From assembly GCA_025765595.1 (NCBI GenBank), contig JAIVFH010000033.1:248001-312000 (forward strand): a stretch of 64,000 nucleotides of DNA, written 5' to 3'. Position 1 is the stretch's first letter. Each line of letters begins with the position of its first letter. Below are positions 1 through 10,914 of the stretch, one piece after another. Made by a program: the position numbers and the translations under genes. A model generated the notes under the pieces. It was not told the origin of the DNA, did no database searches, and saw only the letters and a list, made by a program, of their open reading frames with translations. This stretch comes from Obelidium mucronatum (taxonomy: Eukaryota; Chytridiomycota; Chytridiomycetes; Chytridiales; Chytriomycetaceae).

Positions 1-1
1 A

Positions 2-229
2 AAGGAAAAATCGCGCCCTCCTCCTGATGCCTCAACGTCCTCTGGTCAATCTTCTTCAGCCAAACCTCCAACATCCGCTAGTCCAGCTGTGGCATCCGGA
101 AGCGTGAGCAGATATTCTGAGGATGTCATCAAGGGATTGACGGATTTGGGTGTTACCAGGGATGTGGCTATTCGGGCTTTGGATGCAAGCGGAGGAAACC
201 CTGATATTGCTGCAAATATGTTGTTTTGA
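2..229 (+). CDS. C-terminus of a UBA-domain protein, probably Ddi1-like
   Basis: An open frame enters from the left edge and stops at 227-229. After a Ser/Pro-rich linker, the last ~38 residues form a UBA domain, starting YSEDVIKGLTDLG and ending at the stop with NPDIAANMLF. In Ddi1 proteins the polypeptide also ends within a residue or two of the UBA domain, and the pattern (hydrophobic-K-x-L-x-D-x-G, then AIRALDASGGN) fits Ddi1 better than Rad23 or Dsk2. Ddi1 is a ubiquitin-binding proteasome shuttle with a retroviral-type aspartic protease fold. The protease and ubiquitin-like domains lie outside the window, so this is a partial gene. UBA is clear; the Ddi1 name is an inference. Confidence 0.55.
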   Translation, partial: KEKSRPPPDASTSSGQSSSAKPPTSASPAVASGSVSRYSEDVIKGLTDLGVTRDVAIRALDASGGNPDIAANMLF

Positions 230-356
230 AGCTTTGTTTGATGGATGTAGTGATGATTACCAATATAAGCCAATATATGAATGAGCAAGCTCTCGGTGCT
301 TCCAAGACCTCTCTATCATTCGAATCCCTGATGGGTCTTGAACTTGCTTCTTATTA

Positions 357-1988
357 ATGAATAGAAACGGGACTTGTATGGTTTTTTGTAAAATCAATCA
401 AAAAGCAGAGCAGATGGCCTCATGGCTGATGAATGAAACGCCCAAGTCTCCAGTCTCTCCAATCAAAGTAGCCAATGCGCCGCCTCGAGTATCATCTCTC
501 AGACCTGCGACATCATCGACTAAACTGCAACTCTTGAATCAACTTGAACAAATGAACCATCAGCTTCGAAACGATCCCCAAGCTGTCACATCGACACTCT
601 CAGCCTGTAACACAGCGCCATTTAATACCCAAGATCCAATAGATCTCCAAATCAGCTTCTACTTGTCTGTTGTCGAGAATCTGCAGGATGATAAACACTA
701 TCTGCAAAAGATTGATGCCCTCTTCAGATCAAAAGTCCGTAATGGAATTCCGGATGCGGTTCGATCCAAAGTATGGAAGGCGATGGCTCTAGCTGACGGC
801 CCTGCTGCAATGTCAGAGGAGAGGTTTGCTGAGTTGCTGGAGTGTGATGCACGTGGAACGTTTGACAAGATAATTCGCCAAGACATCCACAGAACATTTC
901 CTGAGCATGCAATATTTGCCGAGCCAGGAGGGGAAGGCCAGACAAAGCTGTATAATGTCTTGAAGGCGTATGCAGTTTACGACAGTGATTGTGGGTATTG
1001 TCAGGGTATGAGTTTCCTTGTTGCACCGTTGCTCCTGTTGGAAGATATTTCAGAATTGGATGCATTCAGAATATTTGCGCGCTTAATGGACGAGTCTGTT
1101 TCGTCATCTGGCAAACGATTTGCCCTACGCTCAATGTTCACTCCAGAAATGCCTGGTCTCCATCTGCTCCTGCATCAACACTCGGAGCTTGTGCGTGCTT
1201 TCCTTCCTGGTTTGCACGAAAAGTTGTCGTTTCTGAATATCACTGCCAGCACTTATGCAAGTCCTTGGTTTCTTACCCTTTTCACATTACTCCTTTCCTA
1301 TTTCCCTCATTGTGAGAATCTACGATTTAATATTGAGTGAAGGTGCGGTAATAGTTCTTCTCAAAATAAGTCTCGCTCTTTTGAGAAGAAACGAACTTGG
1401 TCTCATGGGGGCGCGTGAAGACGACTTTGAAACCTGTTTGGAATTACTCAAGGGAGACCGCGTTTTGGCTGCTTTTGGTGAAGATTGTGCAAATCAATTG
1501 ATGCAGGATGTGTTTCTTCTCGACTCTGTAGTAACTGAACCCGTTTTGACAAAACTGTCAGCCTCGTATGTATCAGCCCCCCCCCCCCCACTAGGTTTTG
1601 TTTTAACTCTGAAATCTTTTTTTCTTCTTCGATGTTTTGTAGATACTTTGAGCAAAAACAGATTGCCACCATCAGCTCATTGGAGATTCAAACGCTACGT
1701 GCAAAAGTCGATTTTATGGGAATTCAATTGGATTCTATTTACAAAGAAAATACTGCTCTCAAAATTGCCCTGTCACAGGCGAACCAGCAGCGAATCGTGG
1801 ATGTTGGCGAAACCCGAAAACTTCTTGAGGACAAGTTGGGTAATGCATTGGCAATGGCAGAACTGGAGCGAAGAAAACGGGAGGAATTGGAAAAACAAGT
1901 TCAGCTATTGAATGAGCAGTTGGCTCGAATGAGTTCTCATGGAGAGGATGCGAGAGGGCCTAGACGAAAGGGCTTACAGCGACATTGA
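357..1988 (+). CDS. TBC-domain Rab GTPase-activating protein, Gyp5/EVI5 type
   Basis: Stimulates GTP hydrolysis on Rab GTPases in membrane traffic. The TBC domain runs from about residue 120 (RNGIPDAVRSKVWK). It carries the arginine-finger motif IRQDIHR and the glutamine-finger motif YCQGM, then MPGLHLLL and YASPWFLTLF as in Gyp5/EVI5. A coiled coil follows the TBC domain, also as in EVI5. The frame changes by +1 at about 1284-1291: WFLTLFT is in one frame and FPISLIVRIYD continues in the next, with spacing that fits one surplus base. One intron is seen at 1566-1642 (GTATGT...TGTAG, with a C13 run inside). ATG 357 is the first start after the upstream gene; ATG 414 is an alternative. Stop at 1986-1988. 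Confidence 0.85.
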
Positions 1989-2245
1989 GCGTGTTACAAG
2001 TGATTCACAATAAATATCACCCTTCCCCTTCTTTTTGAAACAAACGAAATTAAAACACAAAAAAGAAACGCAGAACAAAAAAAAAGTGTGTGTCCAACTT
2101 GAAAAAAGAAAGCGAGTGTCTAACATAAAACCTGATAATAACAAAGAACAAAAAAGAGTGTGCCAAGGCACCGCAACTGAACTGGTCAGTTTGGTTGAAG
2201 AAACGATTCACAAGATCCGGATGCTGGACGGTCCGAGGTCTGAAT

Positions 2246-3640
2246 TTACCCCACATTCATGTTGAAGTTCTTTGATTCCTTCGCTAGTGCCCAATTCTGT
2301 TGAACTTTTGCTGTGACGCGCAGTGTTTCTGAGTCAGGAGAAATGTTAACCACTTCAACCGAATCGTATCGGTCTAAATTTGCCCTCAGAGTTGGAATTA
2401 AATCCAGCTGCTCTCCTGAAACATTGAGAACTGGCAAATTGTGGCAATGATAAGGCAGTTGGGAGTGGAGAAGCTCCTCGCGTCTTTTGTCTTACGAAAA
2501 CCTGTTCATTCTTTTCCAATATCGGGCATAAGAGTATCTTTGCATTCTTGACAGCTTCTATAGCTCGCTTTGCATTTAGTTTTGCAAGGCTAAGACTCAT
2601 GGCTGAAGCCGGCTTTGCGAGTAAAGTTGCGGAGTTTGAATGATTCTCTTTCCCTGACTTTCTGCAATAAATCCGTAATAAGCCACTTTCGATTTAATGG
2701 ATAGCATTGGAAATTTTAATGACCGCAGCTACAACGACGGGGATTGGAAAGATGTCTTGGCTATGTTTTTTGTCTCAATTGAAGTTATGCTGACAACTTG
2801 TTCGAGCTCTTCAAGAGTATATTCATGTATTGATTCCACGTTCTGGAGATGGAATTCGAGTTGTTCGACTTTATCTTGCAGAAATCTTCTTTCGGTATCA
2901 CGTTGTCGCACAATCTTATCCACTGTAACTTTCAGTCCTCTGAATCCATTATAGAACATATCCCAATCGCAAATACCACCCTGAAAAATTATTTCAGACT
3001 GTTCAGTATTTGTGACTATAGCGGAAGCGTCTGGGGTATCCGTCAAAAGACGGTCACTGGAATGCACATAAGTACCCATTCTCAACCAGAAAGAAATAAC
3101 TGTACTAACAGCTTCAGTGGATAATTCTTTTGGAGCGTTTTGTAATAATCACGTTCACCTCCAGCTGGAATAGCAGGAGGTACTCAAATTGGCTGACTTG
3201 GACGCCTAAAATGAATGTCTCACCGCATTGTTTGGACAATGTTGGGTGGAGGGACTATGTTAAGAATAAAATGCGACCAAACTTGCCCTCTTACAGAATC
3301 TGTTATTGATTCGCATCCATCTTCTGGGGATTCGACTTTTTTGCAGAATTCTTCTTTCGGTAGGTGGTGAGTTACATATTTTCTTGGGGGAAAGAACTTG
3401 GTTGATTGGCGGAGGAAGTTTCGTCTGATGGTAAAAAAGTAAAGGATGATTGGATTAGATAGCGCATTGCATACATAAAAGTGAAGGACGGGATTAAAGA
3501 CAATGTCGAGGAGTTGGATTGAAAGAGGATGGTCGAAGTGGTTAGGAATATATCCTTTACAGCGTCATGATGAAAATACCAAACGATTGTCAGGGTTCCG
3601 GAAAACAACAATTCGACTAATGCACTTCCCCATATTCCCT
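2246..3640 (-). CDS. unrecognised coiled-coil protein, reading frame broken
   Basis: Several stretches on the minus strand look coding but do not join cleanly. A segment at about 3240-3400 includes VWSHFILNIVPPPN and ends at a GTGAGA donor. A segment at about 3150-2730 (NAPKELSTEAVSTVISFW, later a coiled coil around ERRFLQDKVEQLEFHL) follows. The final exon is 2450-2246, preceded by a GTAAGA...GCCAG intron that gives the wrong phase. At least one step (near 3144) needs a -1 correction and the region around 2690-2740 is unresolved. A start may lie near 3630. I do not recognise the family. It is either a gene with sequence errors or a decaying one. No function is proposed. Confidence 0.4.
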
Positions 3641-3816
3641 ACTAACATTTGCCAACTTGCATTCGCGTCAGCGAGGAAAAGAGTGATCTCCAGAAATGAA
3701 AAAATCCAACAGATCTATTGCTATTTTTGTGAGGGTTAAATCTTTATTATTTAAATAGAAGTAGGGACGGAGATAGAGGAATACACATTGAGAAACAACA
3801 GAAAACGAAAATTCAT

Positions 3817-4730
3817 TCAACTTCGACGTCTCATCATGGCCAAATCCTCATACATTTCGTGATCCTTGACTTGAATTGGCAGTGTGGGGCCACTTGCCGC
3901 CTTTCCTTTTGCTTTGTACCTTGGACCACCGGGGCCCTTCGTCTCTTCTGGTACTTTAGCCGCCTGAGCACGGGTTGTTTTACGAGTGATTGTTTTTTGG
4001 GCGTCCGATGAAACTTCTGTTGGGGAGAATGTCAGTGCTCAAAACAAGAAGTCAAGGACGAGAGTAATCGGCCCAAACCATTTGAAATCTCAAAGTTTTC
4101 CCGATCTTCTTTGAGTTTTTTTCGTCGTTCTTCGAGCTGTGACAGTATCTTTTCACGGAGCCCTTGCTTCTCGGACTGTAGGTATCAGGATCAGTCGAAA
4201 TCGAGTAATAACGGAAAAATAAGATAAAAGTTAGAAGTCTGTACCAGGTATTCTTGATCATAGGCCTCTTTTTCAGCTTGGTAAATCGTAATGGCGCATT
4301 CAAGTTGATAGTTTCGAAACAGTTCAGCTTTTTTGATGGAGGCGCTTCGCTCAAACTCCAATTGGGCAACTCTTTCAGCGAATTCCTGATGTGTTCCTAA
4401 AGCAGTGGGGTGACGAAAGCAGAGGATTAGTCCTGATTGATGAGTGACTACCAACAGCATCAAACAACTACTCAGCGAACAGGTACGTTACCATCTTGCA
4501 CATCTCTTAGCTCCTGCTTGAAGGCTGCAAGCTTCTCAAAGTAGATTCTGCAACAACTTGTCAGGACTTCTCGACACCTAACAGCACTGCCCCCCTCTTG
4601 AATCACGGAACACTTACCGTTCTTTCTCCTCTGAAAAGTCTCTTGAAATCAGATCGATTCTGTCTAGAAACTCTCTATGCCTTTTGTCTTTTTTAGACAT
4701 TGGCGGCTGTAGTGGCTCTTCTGAGTCCAT
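3817..4730 (-). CDS. Sds3-like subunit of the Rpd3/Sin3 histone deacetylase complex
   Basis: Sds3/BRMS1-family proteins bind Sin3 and hold the Rpd3 histone deacetylase complex together. Five exons join in phase: 4730-4618, 4547-4492, 4396-4245, 4175-4079 and 4016-3817. The product (~210 aa) has the family helix: YFEKLAAFKQELRDVQDG, then THQEFAERVAQL, a run of charged helix with KKAELFRNYQLE, and EKQGLREKILSQLEERRKK. Human SUDS3 shows the same order. The C-terminal tail is basic and ends HEMYEDLAMMRRRS, similar to the BRMS1/Sds3 C-terminal motif. Start is the ATG at 4730, 79 bp from the divergent start of the Mo25 gene. No frame breaks are seen. Confidence 0.85.
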
Positions 4731-4809
4731 TTCTTCTTTTCAATATTAATAAAACAAGACGAATTAACTGTAACAATAATAACAATAATAATAATAACTT
4801 AAAATCCAA
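4731..4809. promoter_or_regulatory. 79-bp divergent intergenic region (Sds3-like / Mo25)
   Basis: The two start codons are in opposite orientation and only 79 bp apart, so both 5' UTRs and any promoter elements must lie here or inside the genes. The sequence is A/T-rich with a run of AAT triplets (AATAATAACAATAATAATAATAA). I see no TATA box that I would call. Confidence 0.5.
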
Positions 4810-6406
4810 ATGATGTTCGGCTTTTCATTCACGCAAGAAAACGCCACTTGATCTTGTCAGAGGAACAAAGGACTGCGTTGCAAAGTTGTCTCAAAGCGAC
4901 AAGAAGAAGGTCTCCCCGCCTAAAACGAAGATCAAGAGATTCAACTAAACGCTCCTTCCTCTTTCAAAGGCCAACGAAGAGGTTTCAAAGAATTTGGTTG
5001 CAATGAAAGCCATTCTGTACGGCGACGGTGGTACGAACAGTCTCAAAAACGTCATTATATTGAATCCTTAAAAACCAACACCCCTTCAAGTTGCTGATCC
5101 ATCCCCTGAACTCGTTGCCCAACTATCTCATGAAATATACAACAATGATATCCTTCCGTTATTGATTGGGAATATATGGAAGCTGGAGTTCGAAGTTGAG
5201 TGTTGAGGAGACCCTTTGTCAGACAATCAAAAACCCTTTCCTTCCACATTGTCGAAAACTTGGAATCTAAAAAAAAAGGAAACCAACCAACGATACAGGC
5301 GAAGAAGGATGTTTCTCAAATTTTCAATAATTTGCTGCGGAGACAAATTGGAACTCGTTTTCCAACTGCAGAGCACGTTGCCGCCCGACCAGATATTCTA
5401 AGGATGCTCATGGAAGGGTATGCGCTAGACCTCGAACAAGCAGTACTCAAACACCGATTTTGCGGTTTGCTTTTTGCAGATATGAAAATCAAGATATTGC
5501 TCTACATTGTGGAATGATATTGCGGGAATGTATTCGTCACGAGATCCTCGCCAAGCAGATACTAGATTCATCAAACTTCTGGAAGTTTTTCACTTATGTT
5601 GAGCTACCAACGTTTGATGTTGCCTCTGATGCCTTTCAGACATTTAAGGTATGGCTATGAATTTTCAAAACATAACCGCTGATTCGCCTTTCATCCTCAG
5701 GATTTGCTGACGAAACACAAAGCAATTGTATCTGTTTTCCTGATTGATCGATATGATGAGGTAAAAAAAGAAACATCAATAATAATGGTAGTTGATTTGA
5801 TATCTTCCTTTGAAAATAGTTCTTTGGAAAATATACTGCATTGCTGAATTCATCAAATTACGTCACAAAGCGGCAATCGTTGAAGGTAGAGTCCGATAGA
5901 ACAGGCGCGCCTGCCTAAATTCATCCATTAATACCATCAACTTTTTCTATTTAGCTTTTGGGTGAAGTGCTTTTGGACCGCACGAATTACTCGACAATGT
6001 CAAAGTACATATCAAATCCAGACAATCTAAAACTGATGATGAACTTGCTGCGGGATAAAAGCCGGAATATTCAGTTTGAAGCATTTCATGTCTTCAAGGT
6101 GACCTCCTCCAGATCCAAGATATTAAGTTTTAATTCACACTCCTCTCATCAACCTCAAAGGTCTTTGTTGCAAATCCAAACAAGGCAAAACCTATTCTCG
6201 ATATTTTGCAAAAGAATAAGGACAAACTGGTTGCTTACCTGAGCGCTTTTCATAATGACAGAGCCGGTATAGTTGGAAAATGCTATGCCACTTGCCTGCT
6301 CTTCCGAATCGCTTATCAAAATCTCCTTTTCTAATTTTTTTTTCAAGATGACGAAACGTTTGCGGATGAGAAGGCATTTCTGATCAAATCGATTCAAGAA
6401 ATGTAA
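4810..6406 (+). CDS. Mo25 / Hym1 (CAB39) scaffold protein
   Basis: Mo25 is a helical-repeat scaffold that activates STE20/GCK kinases (the MST and LKB1-STRAD complexes in animals; the RAM/SIN polarity pathway in fungi). The match spans the whole family: [83 protein letters not shown] and VFVANPNK. It lies in about ten exons with introns at 4911-4970, 5031-5091, 5188-5301, 5419-5480, 5650-5700, 5761-5819, 5886-5954, 6101-6161 and 6265-6347, all GT-AG. The N-terminus MMFGFSFT joins [14 protein letters not shown] only if one surplus base near 4834 is skipped. Stop at 6404-6406. Assignment is very secure; the start frame is not. Confidence 0.93.
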
Positions 6407-6531
6407 ACACAGTGCTATTTTTCTTGAAAATATCACAGTTATTTTTTAAGTTGCCTGCCAAATATAGTTGTTGTAATGGTAAAATGGGGTTAAAAGAGTG
6501 TCGTGTGTGATGAAAAGAAAATCACATCAAA

Positions 6532-7394
6532 ATGAGTTGGCAAGTGAGTACCAGCTAGTTCTCGCGCATACGATCGGCCCTCTGTCATGAATGGTCACTC
6601 AAAAAATCCACTCTTTTATTCTGCTAGGGATACATTGACTAACCAGTTGCTTGCAACGCAAAAGGTTTGTTGTTTGAGTGGGTGGTGCTTTGCTGTAAAT
6701 TGGAGGCAGCTGCAGTTTTAACCAAAGGCCGTCTTCCGCTTTGCCTACAGATCCAAAAGGCCGCTATTTACGGACACGATGGAGCCCTTTGGGCGGCCTC
6801 TGCTGGGTTTGCTGTTGAGTAAACAACCCCCCTTAAATGCTTAAACACCACTAACCCAATCTAAACATTACTTAGCTTACCGCCCCAGAAGCGACCAACT
6901 TGATCGCCGCCTACAAGGATGCCAGTGGAATCCGTGGAAATGGTCTTTACGCTGCAGGAGTCAAGTACTTTACCCTTAGAGCCGATGACCGTTCCATCTA
7001 CGGAAGCAGGTGAGATCTTGTTCAGAAAATGAATGGCGAGGCCTCCTTTTTTTTTGGAAAGCGCTGGTTGGAAGTATTCAGTGTTGAGTTGACACTTGGT
7101 CTATGGGCATCAAGATATGCAAGCTGCGCATCCTCACTCTTAATCGCGTTAAATTTAGTGTCTGAATTTCTACTTAAATTTTGAACTTGAATTAGGGTGC
7201 CGGAGGTATCGTCTGTGTGAAGACCAAGATGGCTGTTCTTGTTGGAGTGTACGCTGACCCAGTTCAACCTGGTGAAGCAACCAAGGTCGTCGAGGCTCTT
7301 GCGGACTACTTGATCAGCGTCAACTACGTATGTACACTATTTTTTCTGTTGATCTGTTTTGAATTCACACCACTTTCCTTCTATTTATTAGTAA
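6532..7394 (+). CDS. profilin
   Basis: Profilin binds actin monomers, poly-proline and phosphoinositides and supplies actin to growing filaments. Exon 1 (6532-6543) encodes MSWQ, the hallmark N-terminus. Then GYID, IQKAAIYGHDGALWAASAGF, NLIAAYKDASGI, VKYFTLRADDRSIYG and IVCVKTKMAVLVGVY follow in order, giving the usual ~130 aa. Introns: 6544-6627, one ending at 6749, 6814-6875 (GTTGAG donor), 7010-7195 and 7328-7391. The last intron leaves only the TAA stop (7392-7394) in the final exon. Two register breaks: a surplus T at 6640 (it would otherwise create a TAA right after GYID) and an apparent missing G at the exon junction near 7196. Confidence 0.93.
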
Positions 7395-7583
7395 GCGGAA
7401 GTTTTATATAAAGAAAAACTCTTTCAAAACAAGCGAATGTGTATGGACTCATTATATGAAGAATCACTGTAGCAGTACAAAAAAAATAAATAATTCTTTT
7501 GGTTTGACGCTGAATGATTTTTGGAGCTCAGGAATGAAACTTTTATATGTGATAGATAGTATTCATTTTATTCAGTGTGATGC

Positions 7584-8504
7584 TTAGTACTTGTACTTCG
7601 TAGAGTAATCTAAAAAAGGCTGATTAGAAACAGAAAGAAACAGAGAGAAACTGTGAGGCCCAAAAAAAAAATGCCGAACCTTTAGGAGAAATTACGAAGA
7701 CCGCGACCTTTCCTGGCGCCTTGAAACACATGTTTCGCTGGTTTTCAGAATGATAGAGTTAATATTGCTGAATGAGTGAACCACGTTGAACAAACAACTC
7801 ACATGATATCAATCATTTCCTGTCGATCTTCCAACGCCCAGTTAATCTTATTGTTATTACCGGTTCCTAGATCCACCATGATATGCTTGTTTCGATAAAA
7901 GAACATGACAGTGCAAGGATCGTACTTTTTTTCAAGGTTGTTAGATATTGCGTCCGAATAAAAAAAATAGGATAGTACTACTCACAATTTCATACATCTT
8001 ATTAAAGTCTGGAACTTCCGTGATATCGACAAGATACACGACAGCAAAGTTTCGCACCGGTTCAACAATCTCATGCAGAATCTCGTCCATTTGCATGCAC
8101 GTTGGGTCCCAATCATGGCCAAATCTGATAATTACTACTCGATCTTCTTCACTGAGAATAGCTTGGTCTACGTGCCTGAGACATAATAAAGATGAGTTCA
8201 AGCATGATGAAAGGTGGAGTGGGGGGTGGACTGCGCAAGAAAAAAACAGAAGTCTCAATTTACCATCCTGTTGTTCAATGAAATGAAAGCGTTAGAGGGT
8301 TAACATGTTATGGTACAATGGTTTGAGGTCTTAACAAACCTGACGGCAGATGTGGCAAGAAATAACTGGCGAGCAAAGAGAGCAGATGGCGATTGGTTTT
8401 GGATTTCGCAAGTTGATAAAAAGAGAAGGCGGTTAGAAAGATTCATCTTAAAGAATGGAGGGAATAGAGCATTCGTTTGATGAGTTGTCGAGATGGTACC
8501 TCAT
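7584..8504 (-). CDS. DIM1 / TXNL4A, thioredoxin-like U5 snRNP protein
   Basis: Dim1 (Dib1) is a small thioredoxin-fold component of the U4/U6.U5 tri-snRNP needed for pre-mRNA splicing. Matching blocks include VDQAILSEEDRVVIIRFG, HDWDPTCMQMDE, FAVVYLVDITEVPDFNKMYE, GTGNNNKINWA, GARKGRG and DYSTKYKY at the stop. Seven exons: 8504-8500, 8365-8340, 8267-8264, 8175-7986, 7924-7803, 7737-7680 and 7609-7584. Exon 3 is only four bases (GATG) and is needed to complete the Gly-Trp before VDQAI. Two surplus bases interrupt exon 6, near 7730 and 7697; the family sequence resumes in the +1 frame each time. Dim1 is almost invariant among eukaryotes, so these breaks are easy to place. Confidence 0.94.
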
Positions 8505-8620
8505 TTTGCAACAGAATTAAATAAAAAATAGTGTAATAATAATAAAATGTGCAAGCGATATTCTTTAACTTTCTCTATGGCAGTCTACAAGATCATTTAA
8601 ACCAACCGGGTTCGATTTTT

Positions 8621-9418
8621 TCACAACAGAATAAAACTGATTATAAGCGCCCACCCCAAAGCGAATCCAGCCTTTTCAACTCCCTTCTCAGCTCTCGAAA
8701 CAGTTTGACCCAAATTCAGCAACCCGTTCCCAATCCTTGCACTCACGCCAGCATAATTTCCATTGATTGGAATCGTTGCACAAGATCCGTCCAAACTGAA
8801 TGTTGCAATGGCTGGAACCAATGCAGTACTACTGGCTCCACCTGTTGCCAGAACCCCTCCTGGACAACTCGTCACAACTAACGCTGGCTTTTCTGTCACC
8901 CCTCCACTAGCAGAAGAACTAGTAGCGACACTATTCCCGCCCATTTGATACACTTTAGTGCTCAAACTGACATAACTTCCCAACGCGCTATACGGCATAC
9001 AAACTCCCAACAGCATGGCAGAAACCGATCCATTATCATCATCCAAACAAGCCGGTGTAGAATATTTTTGTGTCAAAACAAAGTATTTGCTTCCAAAAAT
9101 GGAAGCAGCTGTTGCTCTGACTTTGCTCAGATCATTATCGATTCCGACGATGGCACACTCTGTGGATACAAAGACGCCGTTTCCAGAGTTTTGACAGGTT
9201 GAGAAGGAGACTTTGGAGCAGTCGATGGTGGGGGATGTTGTTACAGTGTATTGTATCGGTGTTGTTTTGCAAGACGCGTCCAAGTAGATTGTGCTTTTGA
9301 TGGACATTACTATTGTCACGAGTTGTTTGGTAAATCCGAGGAAAGAAAGAGAAGAAGAAAAAACAACGAAACGGAGTATATTATATTTGAGGGATTGCTC
9401 AATCCCTTTTGGTCGCAT
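8621..9418 (-). CDS. secreted Cys/Ser-rich protein with a hydrophobic C-terminus
   Basis: A single long frame encodes about 265 residues. Near the N-terminus is a hydrophobic stretch (ILRFVVFSSSLSFLGF) that could be a signal peptide. The body has regularly spaced cysteines and many Ser/Thr. The last residues (AGFALGWALIISFILL) form a hydrophobic tail, as in a GPI-anchored or C-terminally anchored surface protein. I do not recognise a family. Start is uncertain: ATG 9418 keeps the hydrophobic N-terminus, ATG 9307 would remove it. The pyrimidine-rich stretch before ...CAATAG (about 9310-9360) could instead be the end of an intron. Confidence 0.6.
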   Translation of the reverse strand: MRPKGIEQSLKYNILRFVVFSSSLSFLGFTKQLVTIVMSIKSTIYLDASCKTTPIQYTVTTSPTIDCSKVSFSTCQNSGNGVFVSTECAIVGIDNDLSKVRATAASIFGSKYFVLTQKYSTPACLDDDNGSVSAMLLGVCMPYSALGSYVSLSTKVYQMGGNSVATSSSASGGVTEKPALVVTSCPGGVLATGGASSTALVPAIATFSLDGSCATIPINGNYAGVSARIGNGLLNLGQTVSRAEKGVEKAGFALGWALIISFILL

Positions 9419-9609
9419 GCTTCTGACAGTTTGTATCCAATCCAAACCATTCAAAAATTATAGAATCCAAACGTAAAATTAATCTTCATCATAATAAAAA
9501 CAAAATAGGTTGAGAATTAACATAGTTATTATTGATATTTATTTTAACTAACTTTTAAAATCTTTGTGAGTTAAAAAAATATAAACAAAAACAAAACAAA
9601 ACGGAAAGA

Positions 9610-10873
9610 ATGGAAGAAGATCCAACACCTGCCATACAACTAAACCTCACTGGAGTATTTGATCAAGACTTCGCGGAAGCTTGTAAACGCTTCGGCGTAT
9701 CGGAATGTCCTCGACTCTTGAAGATTGGATTCCCACTACCACCACTACCCATGCCACTCGAGGTATACAGAAATTGACGGGTGCAAAAAAAAAATCAAAA
9801 AGCTAATACACAAGAATCTGATTTTTTTTTCCAATTATTTAGATCCCAGCTGCCCGTGAATCAGACGTTACGCGATCCACATCAGAAATCAATGTATCTG
9901 ACACAACAGCTGTCGTGACGGCCTCCAGTATCGAAAACTTGGCAGGAGTATCAACGTCACTGGTTCCGGCCATCAAGGGGCCTTCCATGTCTTCCTCAGA
10001 GAATATCGTGCACTTGACGGCAACAGCAGCGACAGCGACAGCACTTAAATCTGGATCGGAATCTAAAGTAAATTTGGGGCCTCTAGGATCAACTGCATCC
10101 ACAACAGCATTAGGAGGAGGAGGGCGGTGGTGGACTTGGAGTTGGAGCTGTCAATAAGCTTGTGAAGCAGCTTCCCTATGCTGGAAACGCAAAATATTAT
10201 TCGCGGTACAAGTTCCAACCAACAATCTGCTATGGAAATAGCAACAACATCGACGGCTATAACTTTAGGAGAAGGTGGTGCTGCTACTGCTAATAATGCA
10301 GAAGAAGAGGAAGAGATTGCAAAAGTCCAAGTTCGAGGATGGAGAATCAGTACGAAATTAGTTGAAATCTTGAGTAACGTGTTGACGGGATGTACAAGTA
10401 TTTCACAGCTGGTGTAAGCTTTAATTTTTTTTTTGTTTTAAGTTCTTTCTCACGCGTTCTTAAAAAAAAAATAGACTCTGGAACTGCGGTCTCAATGAAT
10501 CCCACTTTACATACATCCTCGGTTCCATCTTAACCTCCAACATTCGCCACCTAAGTCTCGATCAAAACCCTGATATCCCTGAACAACTGTACACGCATCT
10601 CCTCGTCGACGACTCCCTCCTCAAACACCTTTCCCTGCGCATGAACAAAATCACATGCGTTCGGCGCCAAACTGATTGCCGCGACATTGAAAACCAATCG
10701 TGTAATCAACACGCTTGATTTATGGTGTAACTCGATTGGACGGGATGGGGCTGGGGAGTTGGCGGAGGCGTTGAAAGTTTAATCAGAGTTTGACGTCGAT
10801 GGGGTTGGGAAGGAATTCGATTGGTGACGATGGAGTTGCGGCTGTTGCGAAAGTTTGTACTTTCAAATTTTTC

Positions 10874-10914
<41 letters not shown>

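Noticed and set aside
4911..4970. In-frame TAA in Mo25 as a premature stop
   Set aside because: The segment has a pyrimidine-rich end and CTAAAC branch-like site before CAAAG, and its removal restores the conserved KK-(A)NEEVSKN junction, so it is an intron.
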